Assembly: GCA_943357745.1 (NCBI GenBank)
Contig: CALRGN010000004.1
Location: forward strand, 1-33,681
DNA: 33,681 nucleotides
Direction of reading: 5' to 3'
Source: Candidatus Uhrbacteria bacterium
Lineage (GTDB): Bacteria > Patescibacteriota > Patescibacteriia > UBA9934
Shown here piece after piece: positions 9,117 through 15,583 of the stretch; position 1 is the first letter of the stretch, and each line of letters begins with the position of its first letter. The notes below the pieces were generated by a model. That model made no database searches and had not been told where the DNA came from. It worked only from the letters and a program-made list of their open reading frames with translations. Made by a program: the position numbers and the translations under genes.

Positions 9117-9919
9117 ATTGCTCTTTCTGTGGTCTGATCCGTTTCTTTGGTCTGATCTAATTCTTTATCTAAAAATTCTCGTGCCAAACGCTCATAGGCT
9201 TTGGCCGCCTTAGAGGCTGGATCATAATGCATTATAGACTGTCCGTAGCTAGGCGCTTCAGCCAAGCGGATACTTCTGGGGATTACTGACCGAAATATTT
9301 TTCCGGGAAAGTGTTTGTACAATTCTTGTAAAACTTGATTGGAGAGATTGTTCCTAGGATCAAACATAGTAATCACCGCACCTTTGATTTCTAGCTGGGG
9401 TTGTAAATGTTGTTTAACCAAAGTAACGGTTTTCATGAGCTGACCCAGCCCTTCTAGGGCGTAATATTCGGCTTGCACCGGCACAAGCACAGAATCACTG
9501 GCGGTGAGACCGTTAATGGTTAGCAGTCCTAGCGAAGGTGGGTTGTCAATCAGGATGTAATCATAATCAGCTCTGACGAGTGAGAGGGTGGTGGCCAAAC
9601 GCCGTTCCCGATTGATTTCACCCACCAATTCAACCTGCGCTCCCGCCAGATCGGCACCACCGGCGAGAATTTTTAAAGTGGGATGGGCGGTGGTTTGAAT
9701 TAGCGCCGCCACCTCTGATGGCTCGCCCTGCAAGGCCTGATAAGTCCCCGGAGTATTGTTTGAATCCAAGCCCAATCCGCTAGTGGCGTTACCCTGGGGA
9801 TCAAGGTCAACAATCAAAACTTTTTGACCAAGTTCAGATAGAAACGCGCCCAAATTCATGGTGGTGGTGGTTTTGCCCACTCCCCCTTTTTGGTTTACGA
9901 CCGAAATGATTTGTCCCAT
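9113..9919 (-). CDS. parA: Chromosome partitioning ATPase ParA/Soj
   Basis: Walker-type ATPase that binds DNA non-specifically and drives ParB-parS movement. The track ORF begins at 10030, but the family N-terminus is MGQIISVVNQKGGVGKTTT, so the start is the ATG at 9917-9919 and the protein has 268 aa. It contains the deviant Walker A KGGVGKTTT (residues 10-18), Walker A' VLIVDLDPQGNATSGLG, Walker B-like YILIDNPPSLG, and RSVIPRSIRLAEAPSYG near the C-terminus. A minus-strand TAGAAT preceded by TGT (extended -10, 9930-9935) sits just before the ATG and would give a very short leader. It is encoded divergently from the tRNA pair at 10085. Confidence 0.96.
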   Translation of the reverse strand: MGQIISVVNQKGGVGKTTTTMNLGAFLSELGQKVLIVDLDPQGNATSGLGLDSNNTPGTYQALQGEPSEVAALIQTTAHPTLKILAGGADLAGAQVELVGEINRERRLATTLSLVRADYDYILIDNPPSLGLLTINGLTASDSVLVPVQAEYYALEGLGQLMKTVTLVKQHLQPQLEIKGAVITMFDPRNNLSNQVLQELYKHFPGKIFRSVIPRSIRLAEAPSYGQSIMHYDPASKAAKAYERLAREFLDKELDQTKETDQTTERAI

Positions 9920-9995
9920 AGCTTTGCTAATTCTAACACGGCTTGACTCGGTGGGAAAATGAACAGTCCACCGGCATAAATATTTACCGGCAGAT

Positions 9996-10024
9996 TTGCA
10001 GAGTCCGGTGAATACTGGTACAAT
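9996..10024 (+). promoter_or_regulatory. Promoter of the tRNA-Leu / tRNA-CAU unit
   Basis: TTGCAG (9996-10001), a 17-bp spacer, then TACAAT (10019-10024) on the plus strand. The expected start is about 50-55 bp upstream of tRNA-Leu, and no CDS intervenes. It matches the sigma-70 consensus well at -10 and moderately at -35. Confidence 0.6.
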
Positions 10025-10084
10025 TGCCACGGTTATTTACTGGTAGGTGATCCACCGATTACTACTCGTTAAAAGGATTTATTA

Positions 10085-10170
10085 GCCGGGATGGCGGAAT
10101 GGTATACGCGACGGACTCAAAATCCGTTTCTAGTGATAGATTGAGGGTTCGAGTCCCTCTCCCGGTACCA
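10085..10170 (+). tRNA. tRNA-Leu (anticodon CAA)
   Basis: The acceptor stem GCCGGGA pairs with TCCCGGT (first pair G-U). The anticodon stem-loop ACGGA-CTCAAAA-TCCGT gives anticodon CAA. The long type II variable arm (TCTA-gtga-TAGA) and the T arm GAGGG-TTCGAGT-CCCTC are both visible, and the 3' CCA is encoded. It decodes UUG. Confidence 0.95.
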
Positions 10171-10226
10171 GTAATCTCTACGGATCACAGATTGTTAATT
10201 TTACCTTTGGGTGAGTTTAATAGCTT

Positions 10227-10303
10227 GGCTGGGTAGCTCAGTTGGTTAGAGCGAGGGACTCATAAGCCCTAGGTCGGCGGTTCGATCCCGCCCTCAGCCA
10301 CCA
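10227..10303 (+). tRNA. tRNA with CAU anticodon, elongator type (tRNA-Met or lysidine tRNA-Ile2)
   Basis: The acceptor stem GGCTGGG/CTCAGCC has a normal G1-C72 pair, so this is not the initiator. The D arm GCTC-AGTTGGTTA-GAGC, the loop CTCATAA (anticodon CAT) and the T arm GGCGG-TTCGATC-CCGCC are clear, and CCA is encoded. The anticodon stem AGGGA/GCCCT has an A31-G39 mismatch next to the loop. Whether it carries Met, or Ile after TilS modification, cannot be settled from sequence alone. It is 56 nt downstream of tRNA-Leu and probably co-transcribed with it. Confidence 0.92.
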
Positions 10304-10382
10304 TGATCATTTTTTTTACAGATCTGCTGTTGATTATTAGATGTTGATTTATGTTTAGCTGAATGCTGACCGGCCGATTATT
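10304..10382 (+). other. Spacer after the tRNA pair with a T8 run
   Basis: Directly after the encoded CCA the sequence is TGATCA followed by eight T (10311-10318). This may be where the tRNA transcript ends, but the only stem is the 6-bp palindrome, so it is a weak terminator candidate. I see no gene here. Confidence 0.3.
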
Positions 10383-11234
10383 CTACTTCTGACAGCTGGG
10401 ACAATAATGTGTGCCTCTGCCTCCAAGGCGGATTTTTTTAATTGGAGTGGCGCAAGTTTGGCACGGTTGATTGGTATGACCAAAGACGGCTAAATAATTG
10501 TAGTTATAGCCAGCCTCACCGGTACCATCCACAAAGTCTTTGAAAGTTGTACCGCGATTTTTGACCGCTTGCGTGATCACCGTATTGATAGCGGAAAAAA
10601 GTCGCTGTTGTTGGACGAGGGTAATGGTAGTAACAATCTTGGTGGGTAAAACACCGGCCGTAAAACAGACCTCATCCACATAGATATTACCAAGACCAGC
10701 AATTAGTTTTTGATTCAATAAAAATGCTTTTAGATTGGTTCGACGACCGCGAAAAAGAGGTAAGAAATTTTCTAAAGTGAAGTTGGGGGTGAGCGGTTCA
10801 ATCCCAAATGTTTTCTCTAAATAATCTGATAGAGTTTTTTGGTCCACCAATTTTAAGTAACCAAACCGCCGCAAATCATTGAAACGGAGTAATGAGCTGT
10901 TTTTAAAAGTTATGATGACTCTGGTAAAGCGTTCCGACCAATCATCTTGATTGCCATGGGAATGACCGCCAGCGACCGGTGTTGACTGGTTTGTAAGATA
11001 AATTAATTGCCCGGTCATCTTGAGATGAATGATTAAATGACCGCCGGAGGACAGGTCCATTATTAGTAATTTGCCGCGGCGGCGGACGGCAGTGATGGTT
11101 TGGCCGGGGAGTTGAGTGGTGAGATCAGGGGAGGCTCGCTCATTATCTAGGATAAAAACTGTGGCAATGGTTTGATTCATGAGCACCGGTTCCAAATCAC
11201 GACGAATGGTTTCTACCTCGGGGAGTTCTGGCAT
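10383..11234 (-). CDS. mutM: Formamidopyrimidine-DNA glycosylase (Fpg/MutM)
   Basis: Base-excision repair enzyme that removes 8-oxoguanine and formamidopyrimidines and nicks the abasic site. The track start (11243) would add MAD. The active protein must begin MPELPEVETI because Pro2 is the catalytic nucleophile, so the start is the ATG at 11232-11234 and the length is 283 aa. Glu3 and the hairpin lysine in RRRGKLLIMDL are present. The H2TH region (FLLNQKLIAGLGNIYVDEVCF) and the C-terminal Cys4 zinc finger (CQTCATP...YCPSCQK) are intact. It is monocistronic, convergent with the tRNA pair. Its upstream region overlaps the solo arm of the inverted-repeat family, with TATAAT in the leader. Confidence 0.96.
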   Translation of the reverse strand: MPELPEVETIRRDLEPVLMNQTIATVFILDNERASPDLTTQLPGQTITAVRRRGKLLIMDLSSGGHLIIHLKMTGQLIYLTNQSTPVAGGHSHGNQDDWSERFTRVIITFKNSSLLRFNDLRRFGYLKLVDQKTLSDYLEKTFGIEPLTPNFTLENFLPLFRGRRTNLKAFLLNQKLIAGLGNIYVDEVCFTAGVLPTKIVTTITLVQQQRLFSAINTVITQAVKNRGTTFKDFVDGTGEAGYNYNYLAVFGHTNQPCQTCATPIKKIRLGGRGTHYCPSCQK

Positions 11235-11240
11235 ATCAGC

Positions 11241-11297
11241 CAATATTATAAAGTTTAAAAAATTGCCTATTTGACGACAGATCCATAATAGCAGGGG
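11241..11297 (-). repeat. Solo arm of the GGGTCTGTCGCCAAATAG repeat family upstream of mutM
   Basis: On the minus strand the sequence GCTATTATGGATCTGTCGTCAAATAGGCAATT, then TTTAAACTTTATAATATTGGCT, aligns almost gap-free over roughly 55 bp with the left arm of the foldback element at 12131-12190, with only a few mismatches. It covers the mutM 5' untranslated region and ends a few bases before the mutM ATG. No second inverted arm lies next to it. Confidence 0.75.
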
Positions 11298-11333
11298 AAA
11301 TTATTGAAGTCTAGAAAAGTTGATCAAATGAAA

Positions 11334-11408
11334 TGACCGCCATCACCTCATCCTTCAGCTGCATGGAAGACACAGGAGGTTGCAAGAGGGTTTTGGTGAT
11401 GGCGGTCA
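11334..11408. repeat. Perfect 14-bp inverted repeat (hairpin) downstream of the GC-rich gene
   Basis: TGACCGCCATCACC (11334-11347) and its exact complement GGTGATGGCGGTCA (11395-11408) are separated by 47 bp. It lies 24 bp past the stop of the GC-rich membrane-protein gene, in the sense of that gene, and is followed by ATTTCATTTG. It could be a transcript-end structure, a small RNA, or the boundary of the acquired segment. Confidence 0.7.
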
Positions 11409-11432
11409 CGAAACGGTGGGCGCGCGAACGAC

Positions 11433-11807
11433 CTAAGGGGTCGGTCGCGACGCCGATTGGGGCCGGGCGAGCGGAGTGGCGGGTCGGAAAACCCGATAGG
11501 CCGGCCAGAGGGCCAGACCACCGAGCCCGATCACCACCGTAGCCTGCATTAGCAGGCTGGCACCAAGGAATGCTCCTCGGGCCATGGTGGCCAGCACCGC
11601 CAGAGCGATGCCGGCGGCGGCGATCCGACCGGCGGCGGACTTCAGCTCACCGGAATCGAGCATATGCCCAATTCCATAGCCCGCGATCGCCGGAATGGCG
11701 ACCGCACCACCGATCGAGGCCAAAGGGGCTCCGAGAACGGTGGCAAGCCCGAGGGCGGCGAAAATTGCAATGACGGGAAAATTCCCGCCAGTTTTTTTCT
11801 GACTCAT
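11433..11807 (-). CDS. GC-rich small membrane protein, unknown, probably acquired
   Basis: A 124-aa protein that I do not recognise. The start is the ATG at 11805-11807, not the longer track start. AGGAG lies 5 nt upstream, the clearest Shine-Dalgarno in this region, and a strong promoter precedes it. The protein has a short basic N-terminus (MSQKKTGGN), then about four Gly/Ala-rich hydrophobic segments (about 10-30, 31-50, 60-77, 82-105). The cytoplasmic-looking tail is rich in Pro, Arg and Ser. Codons are overwhelmingly G or C in third position (runs of GCC, CTC, GGC, ATC), unlike every neighbour, which points to recent transfer. A short stem-loop (CGACC/GGTCG) straddles the stop. A phage- or plasmid-type membrane protein is possible but unproven. 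Confidence 0.75.
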   Translation of the reverse strand: MSQKKTGGNFPVIAIFAALGLATVLGAPLASIGGAVAIPAIAGYGIGHMLDSGELKSAAGRIAAAGIALAVLATMARGAFLGASLLMQATVVIGLGGLALWPAYRVFRPATPLARPQSASRPTP

Positions 11808-11830
11808 GGTGTCTCCTAAGTGACCGTTTA

Positions 11831-11859
11831 ATGATATCATTTTTTGATGGAAAAGTCAA
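11831..11859 (-). promoter_or_regulatory. Strong sigma-70 promoter of the GC-rich membrane-protein gene
   Basis: On the minus strand TTGACT (11859-11854), a 17-bp spacer, then TATCAT (11836-11831) preceded by TGA. Expected start near 11824, leaving a leader of about 17 nt that contains the AGGAG. The promoter is AT-rich, while the gene behind it is GC-rich. Confidence 0.75.
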
Positions 11860-11960
11860 GGTTTAGAGGCTATTTATTGGGTAAATCGTAATATTTCTGA
11901 ATATCGGCCATAAAATGACCATCACAATGGACCACAAAATAAGCAGTAATCGGATTAATC

Positions 11961-11990
11961 AAAAAACCTCATCCGAAGATGAGGTTTTTT
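11961..11990 (-). terminator. Rho-independent terminator of tRNA-fMet
   Basis: A 13-bp perfect stem, AAAAAACCTCATC / GATGAGGTTTTTT, around the tetraloop region CGAA. On the minus strand it starts at the last base of the tRNA's CCA and ends in a T6 run. The stem is symmetrical, so it could also act on the plus strand. Confidence 0.9.
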
Positions 11991-12066
11991 GGTTGCAGGG
12001 GTAGGATTTGAACCTACAACCTCCGGGTTATGAGCCCGGCGAGCTGCCTGGCTGCTCTACCTTGCG
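11990..12066 (-). tRNA. Initiator tRNA-fMet (anticodon CAU)
   Basis: Minus strand, 77 nt. Initiator hallmarks are the C1-A72 mismatch (5' CGCAAGG against 3' CCCTGCA) and three G-C pairs in the anticodon stem (CCGGG-CTCATAA-CCCGG). The D arm GAGCAGCCAGGCAGCTC and T arm GTAGGTTCAAATCCTAC closely match the bacterial initiator pattern. CCA is encoded. A5 faces C68, an extra acceptor-stem mismatch. A minus-strand TATACT (-10-like) lies about 55 bp upstream without a clear -35. Confidence 0.93.
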
Positions 12067-12130
12067 TTAATTTGGTCTATCACTAAACGGCTTCTAGCTA
12101 AACTTTCTTATTGACGGCAGTATAATAACC

Positions 12131-12312
12131 TGGCTATCATGGGTCTGTCGCCAAATAGGCAATTATTTAAACTTTATAATTTTGGCTATAATCATCTTAA
12201 AATTTTTCAGCTTAGCCCAGCTAAACCTCTAAATTTATAAGTTGATTCTATCGCAAAATTCTAAGGTTTACCTTAAATTGCTATTTGGCGACAGACCCAT
12301 TATAATAGCGTG
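12131..12312. mobile_element. Foldback (MITE-like) element with long imperfect inverted arms
   Basis: The left arm begins GGCTATC-ATGGGTCTGTCGCCAAATAG (ATGGG at 12138). The right arm is its complement, CTATTTGGCGACAGACCCAT (12281-12300), followed by TATAATAGC. The 20-bp ends are identical; inward of them the arms still align with gaps (CAATT...TAAAC.TTA.AATTTTG.GATA.AATCA.CTTA), so nearly the whole stretch can fold back on itself. There is no ORF inside and no clear target-site duplication. It fills the gap between tRNA-fMet and the 160-aa gene. A related solo arm lies at mutM (11241-11297). Confidence 0.7.
12278..12306 (+). promoter_or_regulatory. Promoter at the right end of the foldback element
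   Basis: TTGCTA (12278-12283), a 17-bp spacer made of the conserved repeat end, then TATAAT (12301-12306). The predicted start is about 12313, only about 4 nt before the ATG of the 160-aa gene, so the mRNA would be essentially leaderless. Confidence 0.6.
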
Positions 12313-12316
12313 AATT

Positions 12317-12799
12317 ATGACCTTAACTTTTCATGTTGTTTCAGGAGCGGCTCTAGGAACGGTGATTGGGAATCCGGTGGCCGGTTTTTTGTTGGGAATT
12401 GCCTCGCATTTACTACTTGATATCATCCCCCACGGTGATACCGGTATGGCCAATAAGTACGAAAATAAAACAAACAAAACCGCTCAAAGTGTTGCCAAAG
12501 CTTACGTTTCAATTGATGCCGCGATTGGGATCATGGTATTAGCCATTCTCTCCGCCATACTACCGCCGGCTCTCACCGATCTAGCCTATTCCCTCACCAT
12601 CATGGGTGCAATTTTGCCGGATCTGTTGGTGGGGTTGGCGGAATTATTTAAACGATCAGTGGTATTAAGAAAAATCAAAACGGGCCACTTTGTTTTTCAC
12701 AACTTAATTTCTAAAAGATTTGGCGATATTCCCCTCTCGCTTGGTTTGAGTTTACAGCTGGTAGCGATGATCATTATTTTTGATCGAATATTGTTCTAG
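12317..12799 (+). CDS. Small membrane protein with N-terminal His/Asp motif, resembles YdjM/DUF457-like proteins
   Basis: 160 aa. The N-terminus FHVVSGAALG...GFLLGIASHLLLDIIPHGD has the spacing His-x3-Gly and SHxLLDxxPHxD seen in the integral-membrane metal-dependent-hydrolase-like family (YdjM/DUF457 type). This assignment comes from motif memory only. Three to four hydrophobic segments are visible (about 5-35, 60-85, 90-110, 140-158). It is shorter than typical YdjM-like proteins, so it may be a minimal relative or a separate group. The gene is monocistronic on the plus strand, with a promoter inside the adjacent foldback element and no Shine-Dalgarno. The substrate is unknown. Confidence 0.7.
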   Translation: MTLTFHVVSGAALGTVIGNPVAGFLLGIASHLLLDIIPHGDTGMANKYENKTNKTAQSVAKAYVSIDAAIGIMVLAILSAILPPALTDLAYSLTIMGAILPDLLVGLAELFKRSVVLRKIKTGHFVFHNLISKRFGDIPLSLGLSLQLVAMIIIFDRILF

Positions 12800-12835
12800 G
12801 TCACAAAATAATCCTAGCCGCACTGCCCATGCCCG

Positions 12836-13324
12836 TTAAAGTGCGATTATTCCCAGCCCGATCGCCACAATTAAACTAGCGCTTAAAGAGAGACCGATCA
12901 AGGCGCTTAAGGCTGACCCTTTCCATGGCAGTTTAAGAGCACTCGCCACTAGTGCGGCCGACCAAATCCCCGTTAAAGGTAACGGTATAAAAACGAAAAT
13001 TGCTAAACCTAAATAGCCGTAAGCATTGTAATGTTTTTCTACGACCAACTGTTTTTTGGCGATCCATTGGTCAAACTTAATGAGTAAGATGGGGTGAGCT
13101 AGTAAGGCCAATGCCCGAAGTTTATTAAAGCCAAAATAAAGGGGGAGAAAGGGCGTGAAACTGCCCAGAATCGCACCGAGAAGAATCACCTGCCAAGACT
13201 CGGGCCAGCTAATTAAACCAAACGGGATGCTCCCCCGCCATTCAATGATCGGCAAGAGGGAGATGCTATAAATTCGCCAGAAAATTTCCAGGGATGATAA
13301 CTCAAGGCCAGATAAAGGAGTCAT
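12836..13324 (-). CDS. Small-multidrug-export family membrane protein
   Basis: 162 aa. The pattern LLPIIEWRGSIPFGL (PxxExRGxIPxG) near the N-terminus, followed by GAILGSFTPFLPLYFGFNKL and then YGYLGLAIFVFIPLPLTGIWSAALVASAL, matches the family annotated as putative small multi-drug export protein (Sm_multidrug_ex). About four to five membrane segments are visible. Transport function is a family label, not proven. It is the last gene of the long minus-strand run. Its start overlaps the end of the carboxypeptidase gene by 23 bp, which suggests translational coupling. Confidence 0.8.
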   Translation of the reverse strand: MTPLSGLELSSLEIFWRIYSISLLPIIEWRGSIPFGLISWPESWQVILLGAILGSFTPFLPLYFGFNKLRALALLAHPILLIKFDQWIAKKQLVVEKHYNAYGYLGLAIFVFIPLPLTGIWSAALVASALKLPWKGSALSALIGLSLSASLIVAIGLGIIAL

Positions 13325-14312
13325 AAGCCCAATCGGCTAATAATAAAGAGTCTTCAAACCGGCTCGGCTTTGAATCAGCGCCCAGCACCACCACTAAAAT
13401 CTCGTGATCGTCTTTTACAAACTGACTCACAAAACAATAGCCAGCCGCCGGAATATATCCGGTCTTCCCCCCTTCAATCGCAAAGTCTCTCAGTTGATAG
13501 TTGTGACGATAGATCTCATTGGTGCTGTTAACGGTGATTGGTGAACGAGTGGAGGTGAGGGTCCACTGGTTGGCGGCCAAATACGGACGAAGAATCGGCT
13601 CTCGACTCACCTGATAATACGCCCAAGCTACATCTCTGGCGCTGGCTTTATTGTCAGCGCTCAAACCGGTAAGATCGGTAAAATGGGAGTCATTAAGCCC
13701 AAGCTCAGAGGCTAAGTTATTCATTCGCTCCACATATTCTGTTTCAGTTAGGCCCACTAATTTGGCGAGCGCATTGGTGGCGGTGTTATCTGACCCCACC
13801 AAACTAGCGGCCAGAACATCTTTGGAAGAAATATTTTGGTACAACGGAAGATAATTTTTACCATTATAATCTTGGTCCACTTCTTTAATCATCACCGTAC
13901 CGGTTAGTTCTGGATTTAATCTAACAAACACTAAGCCCGCCACTAATTTAGTGATACTGCCGATTGGTGCTGGCGTGCCACCGTCTTTAGCATACAACGC
14001 GTAGCCACTGGAGAGATCAAAAATAACGGCGTGCTTTGATGAAATGAAAGGACCAAAGTTAGCATCTTTCACCTTGGTTGGAATGATGATTTCTGCAGGG
14101 ATGGTAGTTGCCGATGAACGGTCAGCAGTTTGGTCAACCTGGAGATCCATTTGATTACCAGCTAACACTGATTTGGGAAAATGATGCACGCCGCTAATTG
14201 CCGCTGGGGGAAAATTTCTGAGACCGGCTTTATATTCATAATATGCAGGATCAATCGGAAGAAGTTCCAAAGATAAAATGCTGAGAAAACTTTGAATTAG
14301 AATTTGAAGCAT
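13302..14312 (-). CDS. Serine-type D-Ala-D-Ala carboxypeptidase (peptidase S11, DacA-like)
   Basis: Penicillin-binding protein that trims the terminal D-Ala of peptidoglycan stem peptides outside the membrane. The 336-aa product starts with a hydrophobic stretch (MLQILIQSFLSILSLELLP) that probably acts as a signal or anchor. All three active-site motifs are present: SxxK as SITK (Ser119, Lys122), SxN as SDN (174-176), and KTG in EGGKTGYIPAAGYC. No C-terminal PBP5-type amphipathic anchor is visible, since the protein ends shortly after the KTG region. It starts 1 nt after the scpB stop, so it is in the same transcription unit. Its presence shows the organism remodels peptidoglycan. Confidence 0.92.
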   Translation of the reverse strand: MLQILIQSFLSILSLELLPIDPAYYEYKAGLRNFPPAAISGVHHFPKSVLAGNQMDLQVDQTADRSSATTIPAEIIIPTKVKDANFGPFISSKHAVIFDLSSGYALYAKDGGTPAPIGSITKLVAGLVFVRLNPELTGTVMIKEVDQDYNGKNYLPLYQNISSKDVLAASLVGSDNTATNALAKLVGLTETEYVERMNNLASELGLNDSHFTDLTGLSADNKASARDVAWAYYQVSREPILRPYLAANQWTLTSTRSPITVNSTNEIYRHNYQLRDFAIEGGKTGYIPAAGYCFVSQFVKDDHEILVVVLGADSKPSRFEDSLLLADWAYDSFIWP

Positions 14313-14313
14313 G

Positions 14314-14853
14314 TTATGGTTGGCTAATTGTGCCGGTTATCATAAACCGCTCTGCATGATACTCATTGTAGTCTGGGAGATCAGTGATTGCAGATAAACC
14401 TAGTAAAGTTAAGGCCTCAATGGTAAGACTAAAGTGTGGGATCGCCAACTCCCCCACCGGCTCTTCTTTGATCAATCCCCTGATCATTAGATTCCTCAAA
14501 CTCAAAGCGCAGTTAACACCACGGAGGGATTCTAGTTCTGCCTTGGTAACTGTTGAAAGATAAGCCACGGCGGTAAGGGTTTCTAGGGCGGGACGCGTTA
14601 GCTCTGCTTTCACCGATCGTTCGGTGAGATTAGCAACCGCCACCCTGGCTTCTGGCGCAATCACCAATTGCCATTCTGTCCGGTCGGTTACCAAGCGCCA
14701 ACCGCTATCCGAGGCGATTAGTTCTTGTTCCCAAACCGATAACGCTTCTTCCACTAAGGCGGGAGTGCTCTCACAGGCTTGAGCTAATTGATTGCTACTG
14801 ACCGGTTCTGATTGAGTAAGTAGACAAGCTTGTATTAATGAGATTAGCTTCAT
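14314..14853 (-). CDS. scpB: Segregation and condensation protein B
   Basis: Kleisin-associated winged-helix subunit of the SMC-ScpAB condensin. The 179-aa protein shows the ScpB core LTRPALETLTAVAYLSTVTKAELESLRGVN, where the usual QPITR motif is replaced by LSTVTK. It is followed by LRNLMIRGLIKEE and a C-terminal FSLTIEALTLLGLSAITDLPDY, equivalent to the family's TxxFLxxFGLxxLxDLP. It lies 5 nt downstream of scpA, the classic pairing, and 1 nt upstream of the carboxypeptidase gene. Confidence 0.93.
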   Translation of the reverse strand: MKLISLIQACLLTQSEPVSSNQLAQACESTPALVEEALSVWEQELIASDSGWRLVTDRTEWQLVIAPEARVAVANLTERSVKAELTRPALETLTAVAYLSTVTKAELESLRGVNCALSLRNLMIRGLIKEEPVGELAIPHFSLTIEALTLLGLSAITDLPDYNEYHAERFMITGTISQP

Positions 14854-14858
14854 ATGAT

Positions 14859-15566
14859 TCAGGATTGAGAAAGTGAAATCTCACCAAATTGCTCCGATTG
14901 ATTCACCACGATCTCTCCCCGGCGCCATAATTCCAAAACTGAAAGGAAGTGAACAACTAAATCTCCCTTGCTCGCAAAATCTCCACAAAATTCCGTAAAA
15001 GAAAAGGCTTTGAGACGAGCGAGGTGACTAGTTAACCGCGCCACTCCTTCTGCTAAGGATATTTTATTTACCGCATGCAAAGTGGCGCGCGGTTTGAGCC
15101 ACAAACTTATTCCCTGATAAAGGTTGAGCCATAGTGCATGAATGATTGAAACACTAATGCCAAGCTCGGCGGCGGAGAGATTGAGCGGAACCGTGGGGGT
15201 GAACTTAGTAGTTGGTACACCAACTATCACTCCAAGTTCTGCAATTTTTTGGAGGCGATTTGCCGCCGCTACTAAGGCTTGATATCTAGCCAGGCGATCC
15301 TCTAATTCTCCCGCCATTAATTCTTCTTCTATTTGAGGGTTAGGAAGCAAGTGGCGGGTCTTTAGATAGACCAACCGAGCAGCGATCCAAAGAAATTCTG
15401 CCACATCTTCATAATTAATCGCCTCTAGCTTGGCTAGATAAGCCAAATAATCATCACAGAGATTGGCGAGATTTAGCTCCAGAATGGTGAGCTTAGATTT
15501 TTGAACTAAAGAGAGCAGAAGTTCTAGTGGTCCCTTAAAATTAGTGGCGTTAACTTCAAAGGACAT
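14859..15566 (-). CDS. scpA: Segregation and condensation protein A (kleisin)
   Basis: Kleisin that bridges the SMC heads and binds ScpB. The N-terminus FEVNATNFKGPLELLLSLVQKSKLTILELNLANLCDDYLAYL is the family signature (FxGPLDLLLxLIxxxKxDIxxIxIxxIxxQYLxYL). It is followed by the helical stretch AEFLWIAARLVYLKTRHLLP and a C-terminal winged-helix part (LVVHFLSVLELWRRGEIVVNQSEQFGEISLS). The 235-aa length is normal. It sits between aspS (17 nt upstream) and scpB (5 nt downstream), linking chromosome condensation to the tail of the ribosomal gene run. Confidence 0.94.
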   Translation of the reverse strand: MSFEVNATNFKGPLELLLSLVQKSKLTILELNLANLCDDYLAYLAKLEAINYEDVAEFLWIAARLVYLKTRHLLPNPQIEEELMAGELEDRLARYQALVAAANRLQKIAELGVIVGVPTTKFTPTVPLNLSAAELGISVSIIHALWLNLYQGISLWLKPRATLHAVNKISLAEGVARLTSHLARLKAFSFTEFCGDFASKGDLVVHFLSVLELWRRGEIVVNQSEQFGEISLSQS

Positions 15567-15583
15567 AGCTAAACTTGTGGGTA

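Noticed and set aside
9920-10030. The N-terminal extension of the ParA ORF in the track
   Set aside because: The 37 extra residues have no ParA similarity, whereas the family N-terminus begins exactly at MGQIISVVNQKGGVGK. The stretch also overlaps the upstream promoter region of the tRNA genes.
8175-10080. A parS site near parAB
   Set aside because: No copy or near copy of TGTTTCACGTGAAACA was seen in or around the operon.
11333-11773. Plus-strand ORFs of 69 and 67 aa over the GC-rich island
   Set aside because: Arg/Pro-rich translations typical of shadows of a GC-rich gene; the minus-strand frame has the promoter, AGGAG and membrane-protein character.
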